A DNA stretch of 39,844 nucleotides, from positions 1 through 39,844 of the IMG/VR virus record IMGVR_UViG_3300024520_000022. One strand, 5' to 3'. The notes under the pieces were generated by a model. That model saw only the letters and a list, made by a program, of their open reading frames with translations. It made no database searches and had not been told where the DNA came from. The DNA is from a virus. Numbering within the stretch: the stretch's first letter is position 1; every line of letters begins with the position of its first letter. Of the stretch, positions 1 through 10,000 are shown one piece after another. The position numbers were made by a program, and so were the translations under genes.

Positions 1-127
1 AGTATTTATACGGGGACACTAGAGGAATTAGAAATCCAAGGGAACTTCAATGATAATCCTCCTTCTTATGGTATACGGAGAAGAAGTTTATATATACTTA
101 CGGGTAGTCCTATTACTGCTCAAGTAG
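1..127. repeat. Terminal direct repeat, left copy (circular overlap)
   Basis: The first 127 bases are identical to 39718-39844. The reading frame of the adaptor gene continues unbroken across the joined ends, so this is the overlap of a circular or circularly permuted assembly. A length of exactly 127 matches a common assembler k-mer, so it is probably not a biological terminal repeat. Confidence 0.95.
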
Positions 128-426
128 ATGGGCTTCGTTTATGGAGTAAAATATACCCTGCTAACTTTGTTGATCTTACGTTAGCTGAGGATATAGCTGT
201 AGATCCAACAAGTATCTCAGTAGGACTTCCTAGACAATTCCATGAACTCTTAGCGAGAAGGGTTGCAATAGCATACAAGCAATCACGAGACAGACTTACA
301 CCGCCTGTCGAAATGGAGCAGAGGTTTGATGTAGACTTCGGTCGTGCATTAGACGCTATAGCAGAGGGAAACCTTGATACTTTCAATACAGTGGTGTTAC
401 CTGTAGATGACGGATCTAATTACTAA
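1..426 (+). CDS. Head-tail adaptor protein, C-terminal part (gene spans the circular junction)
   Basis: This is the 3' part of a gene that starts at 39436; joined across the 127-base overlap it encodes about 235 residues. Frame 1 is open from base 1 to the TAA at 424-426. The protein is soluble-looking and follows major capsid protein and a small gene, the usual place for the connector that closes the head on top of the portal. It has a helical N-terminus, a short beta-rich middle containing the motif VGQRQYSLPDEWM, and a helical C-terminus with ARRVAIAYKQ, a pattern known from podoviral adaptor (gp6/gp11-type) proteins. The role is inferred from order and length; no catalytic motif is expected. 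Confidence 0.7.
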   Translation, partial: SIYTGTLEELEIQGNFNDNPPSYGIRRRSLYILTGSPITAQVDGLRLWSKIYPANFVDLTLAEDIAVDPTSISVGLPRQFHELLARRVAIAYKQSRDRLTPPVEMEQRFDVDFGRALDAIAEGNLDTFNTVVLPVDDGSNY

Positions 427-433
427 TAACATT

Positions 434-964
434 ATGGCAAAAATTAATATGAGAGAGAATGTAACTCATGAATTACGAGATAAAAACGGAAAGATAAAAC
501 CACTATGGAAAGCAAATTTCCTTGGGCGTTTAACAGGACTACAGTTTCCTTTTATGGGGAAATGGGTAGATAAGTTAGTAGTAAGTAATATCATCACTGA
601 TGCTGGTAGAGCTGCTGTAGCTGCACGTATGATGGATAATGGTACAGAAGCACAATTTGATTATATCGCTATCGGAACTGATGCTACTGCTGAGGCTGTA
701 GGAGATACTGCACTTGGAGCAGAGGTTACGACTGGAGGTGGAGCGAGAGCACAAGGAACAACACAACGGATAACAACAGACACGACTAATGACACTTTAG
801 AGGTTATCTTAATATATACATTCTCAAGTTCTTTTGCTTTGAGAGAGGTAGGGTTATTTAATGCAGCAAGTGGTGGTACAATGTTAGCAAGACAGGTACA
901 TGGACAAGTGAGTGTGAATAATCTTGATCAGTACACGGTGACATGGCGAATAGACGTAGATTAG
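434..964 (+). CDS. Virion-associated protein, tail or fibre-like
   Basis: The protein has 176 residues from the ATG at 434, chosen because it lies 8 bases after the adaptor stop; an in-frame ATG at 407 would overlap that gene. A basic N-terminal stretch is followed by a beta-rich, Thr/Gly/Ala-rich body (YIAIGTDATAEAVGDTALG and later FALREVGLFNAASGG). The pairing of an IGTG-like segment with an LREVGLF motif is common in phage tail-fibre or baseplate-type proteins. It sits in the plus-strand structural block between the adaptor and a larger fibre-like protein. Exact function is unknown. Confidence 0.65.
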   Translation: MAKINMRENVTHELRDKNGKIKPLWKANFLGRLTGLQFPFMGKWVDKLVVSNIITDAGRAAVAARMMDNGTEAQFDYIAIGTDATAEAVGDTALGAEVTTGGGARAQGTTQRITTDTTNDTLEVILIYTFSSSFALREVGLFNAASGGTMLARQVHGQVSVNNLDQYTVTWRIDVD

Positions 965-979
965 TAACATAAGAAAACA

Positions 980-2113
980 ATGACAGTACTATTAGATCCA
1001 GTAAAAAACTTTGCAGTAGTGACGGTCTTCGGACTCCATACTGCTGGCGATACAGCTATACCTTTAAATACAAGTGAAGGAGTAAAACTTCCTGATCCAG
1101 TAGGAGACGGGGATTTTAATCTTGTATGGTGGGATGCTACGGTATACCCAAACCCATCGGATGATCCAAATAAAGAGGTTGTACGTGCTACATTAAAAGT
1201 TGGTGATACGATTACTGTTACAAGAAACCAAGAGAGTAGTGGAGCTTCAACGAAAAACACACCAGGATCTACATACAAGATGATGGTGACGATGACGAAA
1301 AAAACTTACGATGAAATAGATGCTTCACTTCTTACTACCGTTCAGCTTGCGGATCTCACGGATGCTGGTGACAGTACTTTACATTACCATGCTTCTGACA
1401 GGGATAGGGATAACCACACTAATACACAAACTACTGCGACATTAAACCAAACAGGTACGGCTGGTGAGACTCTTGCTGCTGGTGACTACGTCTACAGACG
1501 AAGTTCTACAGGTAAGTACCACAAAGCAGATAAAGATGTTACAGCTCAAGCTGAGTCTTGGAATATAGTAGGAGTAATAGTAACGGGAGGGATTCTAAAC
1601 GATCCTATCAAGTACCAGCCTTTAGTAGGTGAGTATACTACTTCAGGGCTTACTAGTGGAGCTACGTATTACCTTGGTGCTGCTGGTGCCATAACTAGTA
1701 CACATCCTGCTGTAGACGATCCTGACATCATTCCTATTAAGGTAGGAGATGCAGTGAGTACAACGAAGATTCAGTTTGATAGACAGAGAATAAAGAGAAG
1801 AGTAATAAAAGGTAGTGGTATAGGTGGAGTTGGTGTAGATACTATTACTGTAGGATTCCCTATAGGATTTGTAGAAGCACATGCTGGCGTTCAATTTAAG
1901 CACACGACAAGTGGAGGATTTTATGATGCTGTATCTGGTGTACAACTAACACCTGGAGGTGGAGGTGCTATATTACTTATAATAGGTGAGTTGAGTGGTA
2001 CTGCTGCTGCTACTGCCTCATTGAATGGTCTTGATCTTGATCTAACATGGGCATATACGATATCACCTGCGTATGCTATCAACTACGTTTTACATATTGA
2101 AGAAAAAATCTAA
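980..2113 (+). CDS. Structural protein, fibre/decoration-like
   Basis: The 377 residues are Gly/Thr/Asp-rich and beta-rich, with no transmembrane segment or enzyme motif recognised. The middle part (about 155-285) carries repeated GDYVYR / GATYYLG-type turns, as in the capsid-decoration or fibre-shaft folds of phages (AAGDYVYRRSSTGKYHKAD). The C-terminus has a glycine cluster (TPGGGG). It lies 15 bases after the preceding structural gene, and its stop overlaps the next start (TAATG). It is probably a virion appendage; a decoration or tail-fibre role is inference from composition and position. Confidence 0.65.
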   Translation: MTVLLDPVKNFAVVTVFGLHTAGDTAIPLNTSEGVKLPDPVGDGDFNLVWWDATVYPNPSDDPNKEVVRATLKVGDTITVTRNQESSGASTKNTPGSTYKMMVTMTKKTYDEIDASLLTTVQLADLTDAGDSTLHYHASDRDRDNHTNTQTTATLNQTGTAGETLAAGDYVYRRSSTGKYHKADKDVTAQAESWNIVGVIVTGGILNDPIKYQPLVGEYTTSGLTSGATYYLGAAGAITSTHPAVDDPDIIPIKVGDAVSTTKIQFDRQRIKRRVIKGSGIGGVGVDTITVGFPIGFVEAHAGVQFKHTTSGGFYDAVSGVQLTPGGGGAILLIIGELSGTAAATASLNGLDLDLTWAYTISPAYAINYVLHIEEKI

Positions 2114-2418
2114 TGTATGGAGGAAATGTTTATGGCACAGCGGAGTTAGGTTCACATACTCAGAATAATGCTGCTGAGTTACAGTTAGGAATCTATGAAG
2201 TGATTATCCTTGCAGATACGTATTTTCCTGCATGGTCTTTGTTGTATAAGCAGGGACTTGTAGTAACGGATACATTACAGAAACATCCACTGAAGATATT
2301 CTTAGAAAAAATAACTCCTATAGATAGAATACGTCTCATCCTTAATGGAGTGATGGCTGGTGTATGGAGGAAAATCGATAAAATAAAATCTGTTTGGACA
2401 CGTATAATAAAATTCTAA
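2113..2418 (+). CDS. Hypothetical protein in structural operon
   Basis: A 101-residue protein whose ATG overlaps the previous stop (TAATG). It has a polar N-terminal part with NVYGTAELGSH, then a hydrophobic segment (YEVIILADTYFPAWSLLYKQGLVV) too broken to call a transmembrane helix with confidence, and a basic C-terminus. It is not recognised. The tight coupling on both sides suggests co-expression with the tail proteins. Confidence 0.6.
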   Translation: MYGGNVYGTAELGSHTQNNAAELQLGIYEVIILADTYFPAWSLLYKQGLVVTDTLQKHPLKIFLEKITPIDRIRLILNGVMAGVWRKIDKIKSVWTRIIKF

Positions 2419-3837
2419 ATGCCTGAAATAATCTTAGAAAACTTTTTCTTATCGGAAGCACAAGACAGTCCGCTTGTGTCTAGCACAAACACGCTTACGA
2501 AGATGGTGGGTTGTAATGCTCATCGGAGACTAGGTGTTGTTGGTACGAGTGAAGAAGCTGTACAGATAAATGATACTCTTACAGAGGTGAAGGCGATTGT
2601 TCCTGTGGATGAAGAACATGTATATATTTTCAGTAGTAATAATATTATTAAGCATAATGTATTTACGAGTACATTTACTCCGATACATACTATAGTACCC
2701 GTTGGTACGATAAATGCTGAATACTTTGATGGATACGTATATTACTCTACGGGAAATAAACTAGGACGTTTTAGAGCTATCACGGACGATATGATAGATG
2801 ATTCGTTTGGTACGTTTAATAATAATGTTCCTAGTGAGCAGAAGCCGATGTTTGTATTGGACCAGAATCTTTATATAGGAGACCAGGATTTAGTGGCTCT
2901 TGTAGATTCATTTGGTGCATTTACGCCTGATGCTTTAGACGTAGATAAGGATTTCAAAGTTACTGCTCTTGGTAATATAAGGAATGAGCTTGTTATAGGA
3001 ACGGCTCCTAAGAATAACTGGTCTTACTGTAAGGTGTTTAGATGGAATACATGGAGTGCTTCATTTACAAATGAGAGTATTGTTGAATCAGATAGAATAA
3101 ATAATTTTTATAGTGATGATGGTAAGTTATATTTCATTGCTGGTGGTAGAAATTTAAAGGTATATCAATATAGTGAACCATTTTCTCCTGAAGTATTACG
3201 TATACCGTCTAATACAACAGGGTGGTTTCAACAAGAATCAGAGGGAATTATACTCCCGTCAGCTCAAGCTATCTTTAATAATAGAGCTTACTTTGGTTTA
3301 TCGAATCTAATTAATGGAGGTGATTATGATTCTGGTATATACACGGCTACTTCAGCGAAGAGAGGGTTTCCATTAATGGTATCTATGGATTATATACCTA
3401 CACCTGGGAACTTCTTCAAGACTCAGATTACTGCGATGGGTGCGTTACGTGATAATTTATTCTTCGCTTGGCATGATGTTACTACTGGTGACTGGGGAAT
3501 AGATAAGATTACTTTAGGTAAGGATCCAAGAGTAAATGATGCATTTATTGAAACAAACTGGATTAGTTTAGATAGATTAAACAATAAAGACTTTTCTGTT
3601 TATATCACGTACGCTAATCCGTATGTACCTGGAATGGATGTATCTTTGGTAATAGATAGAAACTACAGTGATAATAATGAATCATTTTATGAGGTAAGAC
3701 ATGATGCTGACAGGAAGTATTTTTATACGCAGGCTGATGTAGCTGGTGCTCATTCGGTAAAGTTTAGAGTAAATATCCAAAACGCTAATTCAATAGTACC
3801 GTTACAGATAGAAAAGATTATTATTAAATTCATATAA
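2419..3837 (+). CDS. Tail structural protein, beta-propeller-like
   Basis: A 472-residue beta-rich protein starting directly after the previous stop. It shows repeated blades of the type VYIFSSNNIIKHNVFTSTF, LYIGDQDLVALVDSFGAFTP, KLYFIAGGRNLKVYQY and NRAYFGLSNLI, spaced about 50-60 residues apart, as in propeller domains of podoviral tail nozzle or hub proteins. The C-terminal 80 residues look like a separate beta-sandwich. Position downstream of the adaptor and upstream of the ejection proteins fits a nozzle or tail-tube component. The fold is read from repeats only, so the role is inference. Confidence 0.6.
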   Translation: MPEIILENFFLSEAQDSPLVSSTNTLTKMVGCNAHRRLGVVGTSEEAVQINDTLTEVKAIVPVDEEHVYIFSSNNIIKHNVFTSTFTPIHTIVPVGTINAEYFDGYVYYSTGNKLGRFRAITDDMIDDSFGTFNNNVPSEQKPMFVLDQNLYIGDQDLVALVDSFGAFTPDALDVDKDFKVTALGNIRNELVIGTAPKNNWSYCKVFRWNTWSASFTNESIVESDRINNFYSDDGKLYFIAGGRNLKVYQYSEPFSPEVLRIPSNTTGWFQQESEGIILPSAQAIFNNRAYFGLSNLINGGDYDSGIYTATSAKRGFPLMVSMDYIPTPGNFFKTQITAMGALRDNLFFAWHDVTTGDWGIDKITLGKDPRVNDAFIETNWISLDRLNNKDFSVYITYANPYVPGMDVSLVIDRNYSDNNESFYEVRHDADRKYFYTQADVAGAHSVKFRVNIQNANSIVPLQIEKIIIKFI

Positions 3838-3839
3838 TC

Positions 3840-4256
3840 ATGGCTTTATTTGATGATGTACAGGATTTAAAGACTGAAGTACGTAAGTTACAGGATGAAC
3901 TTCAGCGTTTAAATGCGAAAGAAGAAGAGATACGGAGACGTGAGGAACGTATAGCTGGTATGGAGAATCAATTAGAGAACCTTACTGTAAAACTAAGTCT
4001 TGGAATCCTTGATGAGGTCAAAGAGTTTCGTCTAGGGGTGAAGGATGATAGTATCAAGATGGACAGACAAGGGCTTTGGGTAGGAAAGAATACTTTCTCT
4101 GAAGCTGTAAATATAGGAATTAATGGTGTGGATGGAGGAGCAATCGCTATAGATGGATCATTTTATCCAAAAGGCGGTGTAAGTGGCCTCTTTGTAATAA
4201 GCGGTGGTGGCCCTGCTGTTACCGTCACAAATGGTATCATAACTAATATTGTATAA
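3840..4256 (+). CDS. Coiled-coil virion protein
   Basis: A 138-residue protein. Residues about 5-50 form a strongly charged heptad coiled coil (EVRKLQDELQRLNAKEEEIRRREERI); the C-terminal 80 residues are Gly-rich and beta-like (GGAIAIDGSFYPKGGVSGLF). This helix-then-beta layout suits a trimeric short fibre or a head/tail plug. Its stop overlaps the next start (TATAATG). Function is not established. Confidence 0.6.
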   Translation: MALFDDVQDLKTEVRKLQDELQRLNAKEEEIRRREERIAGMENQLENLTVKLSLGILDEVKEFRLGVKDDSIKMDRQGLWVGKNTFSEAVNIGINGVDGGAIAIDGSFYPKGGVSGLFVISGGGPAVTVTNGIITNIV

Positions 4257-7009
4257 TGGCTGAGACAAGAATACGTAATGGAGAATCACTAGAGCAAGTA
4301 GCTGGTAGAACAGGTACTCCAGTAAATGAACTAGAAATAAATAGTGGAAGACCTATCACTGGAGCGAAGGTAAAGTTCGGTGGTGATCCTGCTAGTGGTA
4401 GAACATTAGATGGTCCTAAGACAGTTGACGCTGCTGAAAGAAGTATCGATGTAAATGTTGATGCTCCATCTCCTCAAGAGTTTGCTGCTAAAAATAGAGC
4501 TGCTAGTACATTAGGAGCTGATAGGGCTAAAGCTGGTGTTCAAAGTGTTACTCCAGTGGGTACATTAGAAAGACCTACACCTACGAGAGATACGATTGCT
4601 ACAAGTCCTATAGCTGGATTTAGTGATGTAAGACAACCAAGAGGTGGGTTCTTTGAGCCTGATCTAGTTACTCCAGTACAAACAACGAATCTATTTAATC
4701 AATTAAAAAGTGGTCAATTAGATCCTAGAGATTTACAGACAAAGAAAAATATAACTGAATCAGAGAGACAAGCTCTTGCTATACATAGTAGTTTTCAAGG
4801 ACATAAGAATTTAACAGGTGAAGAATTATTTCAGTCGATACAAAATGGTACTATTACTCCTGATCCTGATAATGTTTTATGGAACGCATTATACGATGGT
4901 GGAGCCCCAACAGAGTCTCAGATTGAAGCATTCGCAAAATGGGAGAAACTACAAGATAAAACTCAAGACAGACAAGCATTCTTAAAAGGAGAATTAGTAG
5001 AAGAAACAGTAGATGATAAATTAAATAAGACTCAGGATGAATTAAAAGGAAAAGAAGATGCTGGTGATGTTCCTGTAGATGAAGCTGTTGATATTGTAGA
5101 AGAAGGCGTTGGTTCTGGTGATGGTGGGACTTCTGGTGATGATTTTGTTATTACTAATGAAGATCTACGTGGAGCTGCTGATCGTCTTATAGGAATGATT
5201 AATGCTAAACCCTTACCTGCTTCTGATTTTGAAGCGAACCAAAGAAGACTTCTTGGTGAGTTTGGTATTAATGAAAGAAACGCTCGGATCTCTGATATGA
5301 GACAGGAGCTTATAGGTCTTGATGAAAACAGACGTGCTAGAACAAACGCACAGAAAGACAAAACATTATCTATGGGTGTTATTTCTGGGAGAATAGGTGA
5401 AATAGAAGCACAAGAAAACGAAAGAAGAACTGTATTGAGTGATGAAATCCAAGCTGAAACAGATGCTTTGAATGCTGCATTTAATGTATCTCAATCAATA
5501 CAACAAGCTCATGGATTAGATTACAATAGTTCTATAAAGAATTATCAGACAGAGTTCCAGAACGCTCTTGCTGGTATAAATCAATTACAGTCTCTTAGTG
5601 TAGAAGATAGACAACGGTTTGCTCAGAAGAGAACACTTGAGAACCAAAGACGAGATGATGCACGTGCTAATATGCAGGTTCTTTATAATAATGTGGGCAC
5701 TGGGGCTTTAAGTTTAGAGGATCTTACACCAGAGCAAACAACACAGATCAGACAAATAGAAGCACAGGCTGGATTACCTGCTGGTACATTCCAGACATTA
5801 AAATCTATTGCTCCTGATTCTCAAATAGTAGGACAAGGAAAACAACGAGTAAAAGAGGATGGGACTATTGTATATGACTATGTGATGCAGGATTCTGATG
5901 GAAAATTATCTGTGAAGAGTGTAGAAACTGGTCAGGATTTCTCTAAGATGCCAGCGGATAAAGCTGAACAAGCTAAAGAAATAGGTGATGCTGCTGTAGC
6001 TGAATTACGTGTTGCTCTTGATAGTGGTAACTTTAGAGGTCAAAAACTTAGTGATGATGAAAGAAGAGTTATCGAACTTACATTAAATGAAATAGATGCT
6101 GCGGTACAAGAACGTGGAGGATTAAGTGAAAAAGAATTCGAGAATTTACAGAAAGAACAATCTAAGACAGTTACTGCTTTAAATACGAGAAAAAATAAAC
6201 TTATTGATGATATAGATAAAATAAGAGCAGAGAAGACTAAGACAAATCAATTTGGAGTAATGGTTCAACTAAGTCCAGCGGCAAAGAAGGCTATAGATGA
6301 AAGAATTAAAAGTAAACAAGATCAAGTAGATGCTATCGATGAAGAGATCGAAGGGGTAAAAAAAAAATCTAAACTTATAGATTTACCTGATAATTTCCAA
6401 TCTAACACCTCTGATTTCTTTGGAAACTTTGGTGTTATTACTGGTCCACAAGGAAGTCCTAAATGGAAAGCTGGATTAGATATAGACTTAAAAATAGGTG
6501 ATCCTGTAGTCTCTCCAGTAAACGGGAAGATTATAGCTGTTGAACCAGGTAATAATGGTGGCTTCGGTAATAGAATAAAAATCCAGGATACTAGAGGTAA
6601 TGAAATATGGCTCTCTCATTTAAGGAATAAAGGTTTCGCCGTTGAAGTAGGTGATGCTGTTTCTGCTGGTGAAGTGGTTGGTCTTGGTGGAAACACGGGA
6701 TCTGTTATTAGAGGTCCTGGGGGAGATGGATCACATCTTGATATCACTATCCTAAAATCTGGTAGGGAACCTAACTTCTCTAACAAAGGAGCGAATGATT
6801 CTTTCTTTACTGCTCCTGAAGTAGATGCATACGTACGTGAGAACTATGGATCTGATGTAGCATTTTCTGATAGTATCCTTACTGGAGACCGTGATACATC
6901 TCAGTTCGAATTATCTAATATAGTTAGTGAGGCACTCTCTCTTTTACCGCAAGGTGGTGCAGTTGATACGGCGGAAGACTTCTTTTCAAAACTTGATTCA
7001 ATAGAATAA
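4256..7009 (+). CDS. Large virion protein with LysM-like N-terminus and degenerate M23 peptidase-like domain
   Basis: A 917-residue protein. Residues 1-43 (RNGESLEQVAGRTGTPVNEL) resemble a LysM peptidoglycan-binding motif. Residues about 300-700 are mostly helical and charged, with likely coiled coil. Residues about 735-840 match the lysostaphin/M23 layout: AGLDIDL, GDPVVSPVNGKI, LSHL, GDAVSAGEVVG, GNTG and SHLDI. In active M23 enzymes the metal ligands come from H-x-x-x-D and the last His of HLH. Here the first His position is Lys (WKAGLD) and HLH reads HLD, so the fold is kept but the zinc site looks altered. It directly precedes the giant ejection protein; a virion-borne wall-binding or wall-opening role is inferred. 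Confidence 0.75.
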   Translation: MAETRIRNGESLEQVAGRTGTPVNELEINSGRPITGAKVKFGGDPASGRTLDGPKTVDAAERSIDVNVDAPSPQEFAAKNRAASTLGADRAKAGVQSVTPVGTLERPTPTRDTIATSPIAGFSDVRQPRGGFFEPDLVTPVQTTNLFNQLKSGQLDPRDLQTKKNITESERQALAIHSSFQGHKNLTGEELFQSIQNGTITPDPDNVLWNALYDGGAPTESQIEAFAKWEKLQDKTQDRQAFLKGELVEETVDDKLNKTQDELKGKEDAGDVPVDEAVDIVEEGVGSGDGGTSGDDFVITNEDLRGAADRLIGMINAKPLPASDFEANQRRLLGEFGINERNARISDMRQELIGLDENRRARTNAQKDKTLSMGVISGRIGEIEAQENERRTVLSDEIQAETDALNAAFNVSQSIQQAHGLDYNSSIKNYQTEFQNALAGINQLQSLSVEDRQRFAQKRTLENQRRDDARANMQVLYNNVGTGALSLEDLTPEQTTQIRQIEAQAGLPAGTFQTLKSIAPDSQIVGQGKQRVKEDGTIVYDYVMQDSDGKLSVKSVETGQDFSKMPADKAEQAKEIGDAAVAELRVALDSGNFRGQKLSDDERRVIELTLNEIDAAVQERGGLSEKEFENLQKEQSKTVTALNTRKNKLIDDIDKIRAEKTKTNQFGVMVQLSPAAKKAIDERIKSKQDQVDAIDEEIEGVKKKSKLIDLPDNFQSNTSDFFGNFGVITGPQGSPKWKAGLDIDLKIGDPVVSPVNGKIIAVEPGNNGGFGNRIKIQDTRGNEIWLSHLRNKGFAVEVGDAVSAGEVVGLGGNTGSVIRGPGGDGSHLDITILKSGREPNFSNKGANDSFFTAPEVDAYVRENYGSDVAFSDSILTGDRDTSQFELSNIVSEALSLLPQGGAVDTAEDFFSKLDSIE

Positions 7010-7010
7010 T

Positions 7011-10000
7011 ATGGCACAAAGTAAATTACTAAGATCAGCTATAGAGGCAGCAATAAGTGCTTCTAGAGATAAAGCATCTCGTGAGGCTGATATAGAAGAA
7101 CGGACAACTGGGGCTATTTCTCCTGTTAGAACTAAAATAGAATTCTCACGACAAGCACAACAAGAACGAGAAAGTGAACAACAGAGAAATACTGCTCTAC
7201 AAGATCTTCTTGGTGTTGCTACTGCTCCTATAAGAGCTGTTGGTGAAGCAGGTAAGTTTGCTGCTGAGACAGGATTAAGAACATTAGGACAAGGTCTTGC
7301 TGTACCAGTAAAGGCTGCATTAGGAACTACTCAGACACTTATACAAGAGACTGCACGTGCTGAGAGGGCTATAGCAGAGACACCTGAGATATTTGCTAAA
7401 GAGTCACAGAAAGAGGGTGTTATTCCTGGTAATGTTAGGGGTAGTATTTCAGCTATAGCGAATGTGGCTAAAAGGGGAATATTTGATCCAGTGGGTACGG
7501 CTGTTAGTGCTCCGTTTCTTGCAGGATTAGATCTAGTAAAAGAAACTCCGATCGTAGGAAAGAAAGCTCGATCTATTATTGATACTGTATTAGGTGGTGT
7601 GATGGAAGCGGGTGCTGGATTTACTGCGGATCAATTAAATAATACTATTCCATTTACTGACTTTACACTACGTGATGTTCTGGGAGAAGAGGGTTCAAAG
7701 GTTATAGAAGAAGCAGGAGGTGAAGCAGTTTTAGGATTTACTTTGTTTGGTGGAGCTAAAGGAATAAAAGTATCTCGTCATGTTGCTGGAGTGTTAGATG
7801 AAGTAGTAAATACTCCTGAATTTAAGGAAGCATATAAAGGTGCTGCTCGATCAGGTGATCCTATATTCGCTTCTAGTTTTCCAGGAGGTCCTCAGTTATC
7901 GAGGTTTGTTGATAGTTTTGTGAAGGCTAAAAGAGAGATAAAAGAAAAACTTGGAGTTTTAGATTCTGTTTTTACGAGAGAAGCAGAGAAATTTACTAAT
8001 GTTGAAGATTTTATTTCATCTCAACAGACTTTTTTTACTGGTCGAGGAAAACCTGTAAAAGACTTTAATAATGTGCGTTCTAGAGATATATTCTTTACAA
8101 AAAACAAAGATGTAGCAACATATTATGGGGGGGTTGTTGAAAATGTAACTGAGGCATTTATAGATCCCACAAATTTTAAAGACTTATCTACTCAACAAAA
8201 GAAAACGCAGTTTGTGATAGATAATTTTGGTAAGGATGATGTTTTAAAACTTTTCCCAAAATTTGAACCACCACAACGGTTTATAAAGGAATTTAAAGAA
8301 AAAGCTACAGAGGATTTTGTTAAAAAACAGTTGGAGTTTTTAAAGGATGAATCGTTTTTTGGTGGGAAAAAACAGAAGTTTCTCCTAGATAAACTACGAG
8401 AACTTGGTTTTAGGGGTGCTATTTTGGGGGATAAAGCATTGGGTGATAAAGGCACATTTAAAGACACTAGTTTTGTGGTTTTTGATAGGAACTCGATAAA
8501 AACTAAAGATCAGCTTGTTGATATATTTAATAAGTCTAGAGAAGTAAGAGATGCAAGTCAGTTACTAGATATAACAAAACAAAATGTATTCAGTAGAGTA
8601 CGTGATGTAACGGAAGCTCCTGTGATACAGGGTCCAAAGAGAGAGTCAGCGTTTATAAAAGGATTAATAGATGAAAATTCTGGGAGTGATGCTTTAATGG
8701 CTGCAATAAGAGAAAACCCACGAAAGACATATAATAAAGCTAACAATAAATCAGTAGAGGACGCTGTAAATCAAATGGGAAGAGATGAATTATTTAGATT
8801 AGCTACTGATGAATCACGTCCTATTGATTCAATTACAACAGCATCAGCGGGAAGACTTATTAAAGAATTCGATAGAGAGGGAAAGACTGCTATTTCCACG
8901 CAAATAATAGAGAGCTTAGCTGGAAGAGCTACGGGAGCTGGACAGTTTATACAGTTCTTCTCAGTACTTAAAAACCGTACAACTAAAGGAATACTCGATC
9001 AGCTTGATAGTGAAGTAGATAAAAGAAAACAATCTGGTCAAAAGAAAGCACGGATACTTCCAAGAGATCGTATTGAAATAGAACAATTACATAAAGAGTT
9101 CTTAGAGCTACCAGAAGGTTCTCAGAACGCAGAAGTAAAAGCACGACAATTACAGTCTAAATTAGAATCTGCTGTACCTAAAACATTCGGGGAATTATAT
9201 TCATCTCTTATACAAGGAGGAATACTTGGACCGTCTTCTTTAGAGAGAAATGTAGTAGAAAATACTTTATTTTTACCAGTAGAAGGTAGTTCAAGAACGG
9301 TTGCTGTAGGTGCAAATGAAATAGCACATAAGCTCGTTGGGGCTGAAAAAGTAAATGCATTATCTACTGGATTTAATAAAACATTCGCTAATAAAGCAAA
9401 GGAAGCATTAAAATTTCCATTACAAAGAATAGCTGAAGCAAAGAAACAAGGTAAGAATTTCCCAGAAATGGTAGCGCTAGGTGAAACAATGGAGTTTATA
9501 TTTAATCAATCTCCTTCTGCTGATAAGTTCGATATAAGAACGAATCTTCATCCTGTTATGGCTGGGAAGAAGTTCTATCAAGGAGTAAAAAATAAAGATA
9601 TTACATTAACTGAAGCGAGTAAATTTTTAATGGAAGCCACTCTCGGTATGTATCCTAAAGCAATGTTCGCAGGATTAACAGGGGGTGATAAACCTACTTT
9701 TTCTTTTCATCATTCTAGGGGAATAGATGAGAAGGCTACATTACTAGCTATAAAAGAAACAAAGGATCTTCCAAAGGATATAAGGCAGCAAAAATTTAAA
9801 GAAACAAAAGATAATCTTCTTGGAGAACCTACGAGTGAGATGATGGAATTTGCTACGAAAGAAGCTAAAATGGGTACATTTATGCAGAGGGGTATTGTTG
9901 CAGATTCATTAAATCAGTTTAAGAAAGGAGTAAAAAAGATTCCATTCGTTGGTAATATAGCTGGTCCAGCGGTGGAAGCTGTTGTTCCATTTGTAACTAC

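Noticed and set aside
1-127. Terminal direct repeats as a biological feature of the packaged genome
   Set aside because: The repeat is exactly 127 bases, runs through the middle of a gene in frame, and matches a usual assembler overlap length; a circular assembly explains it.
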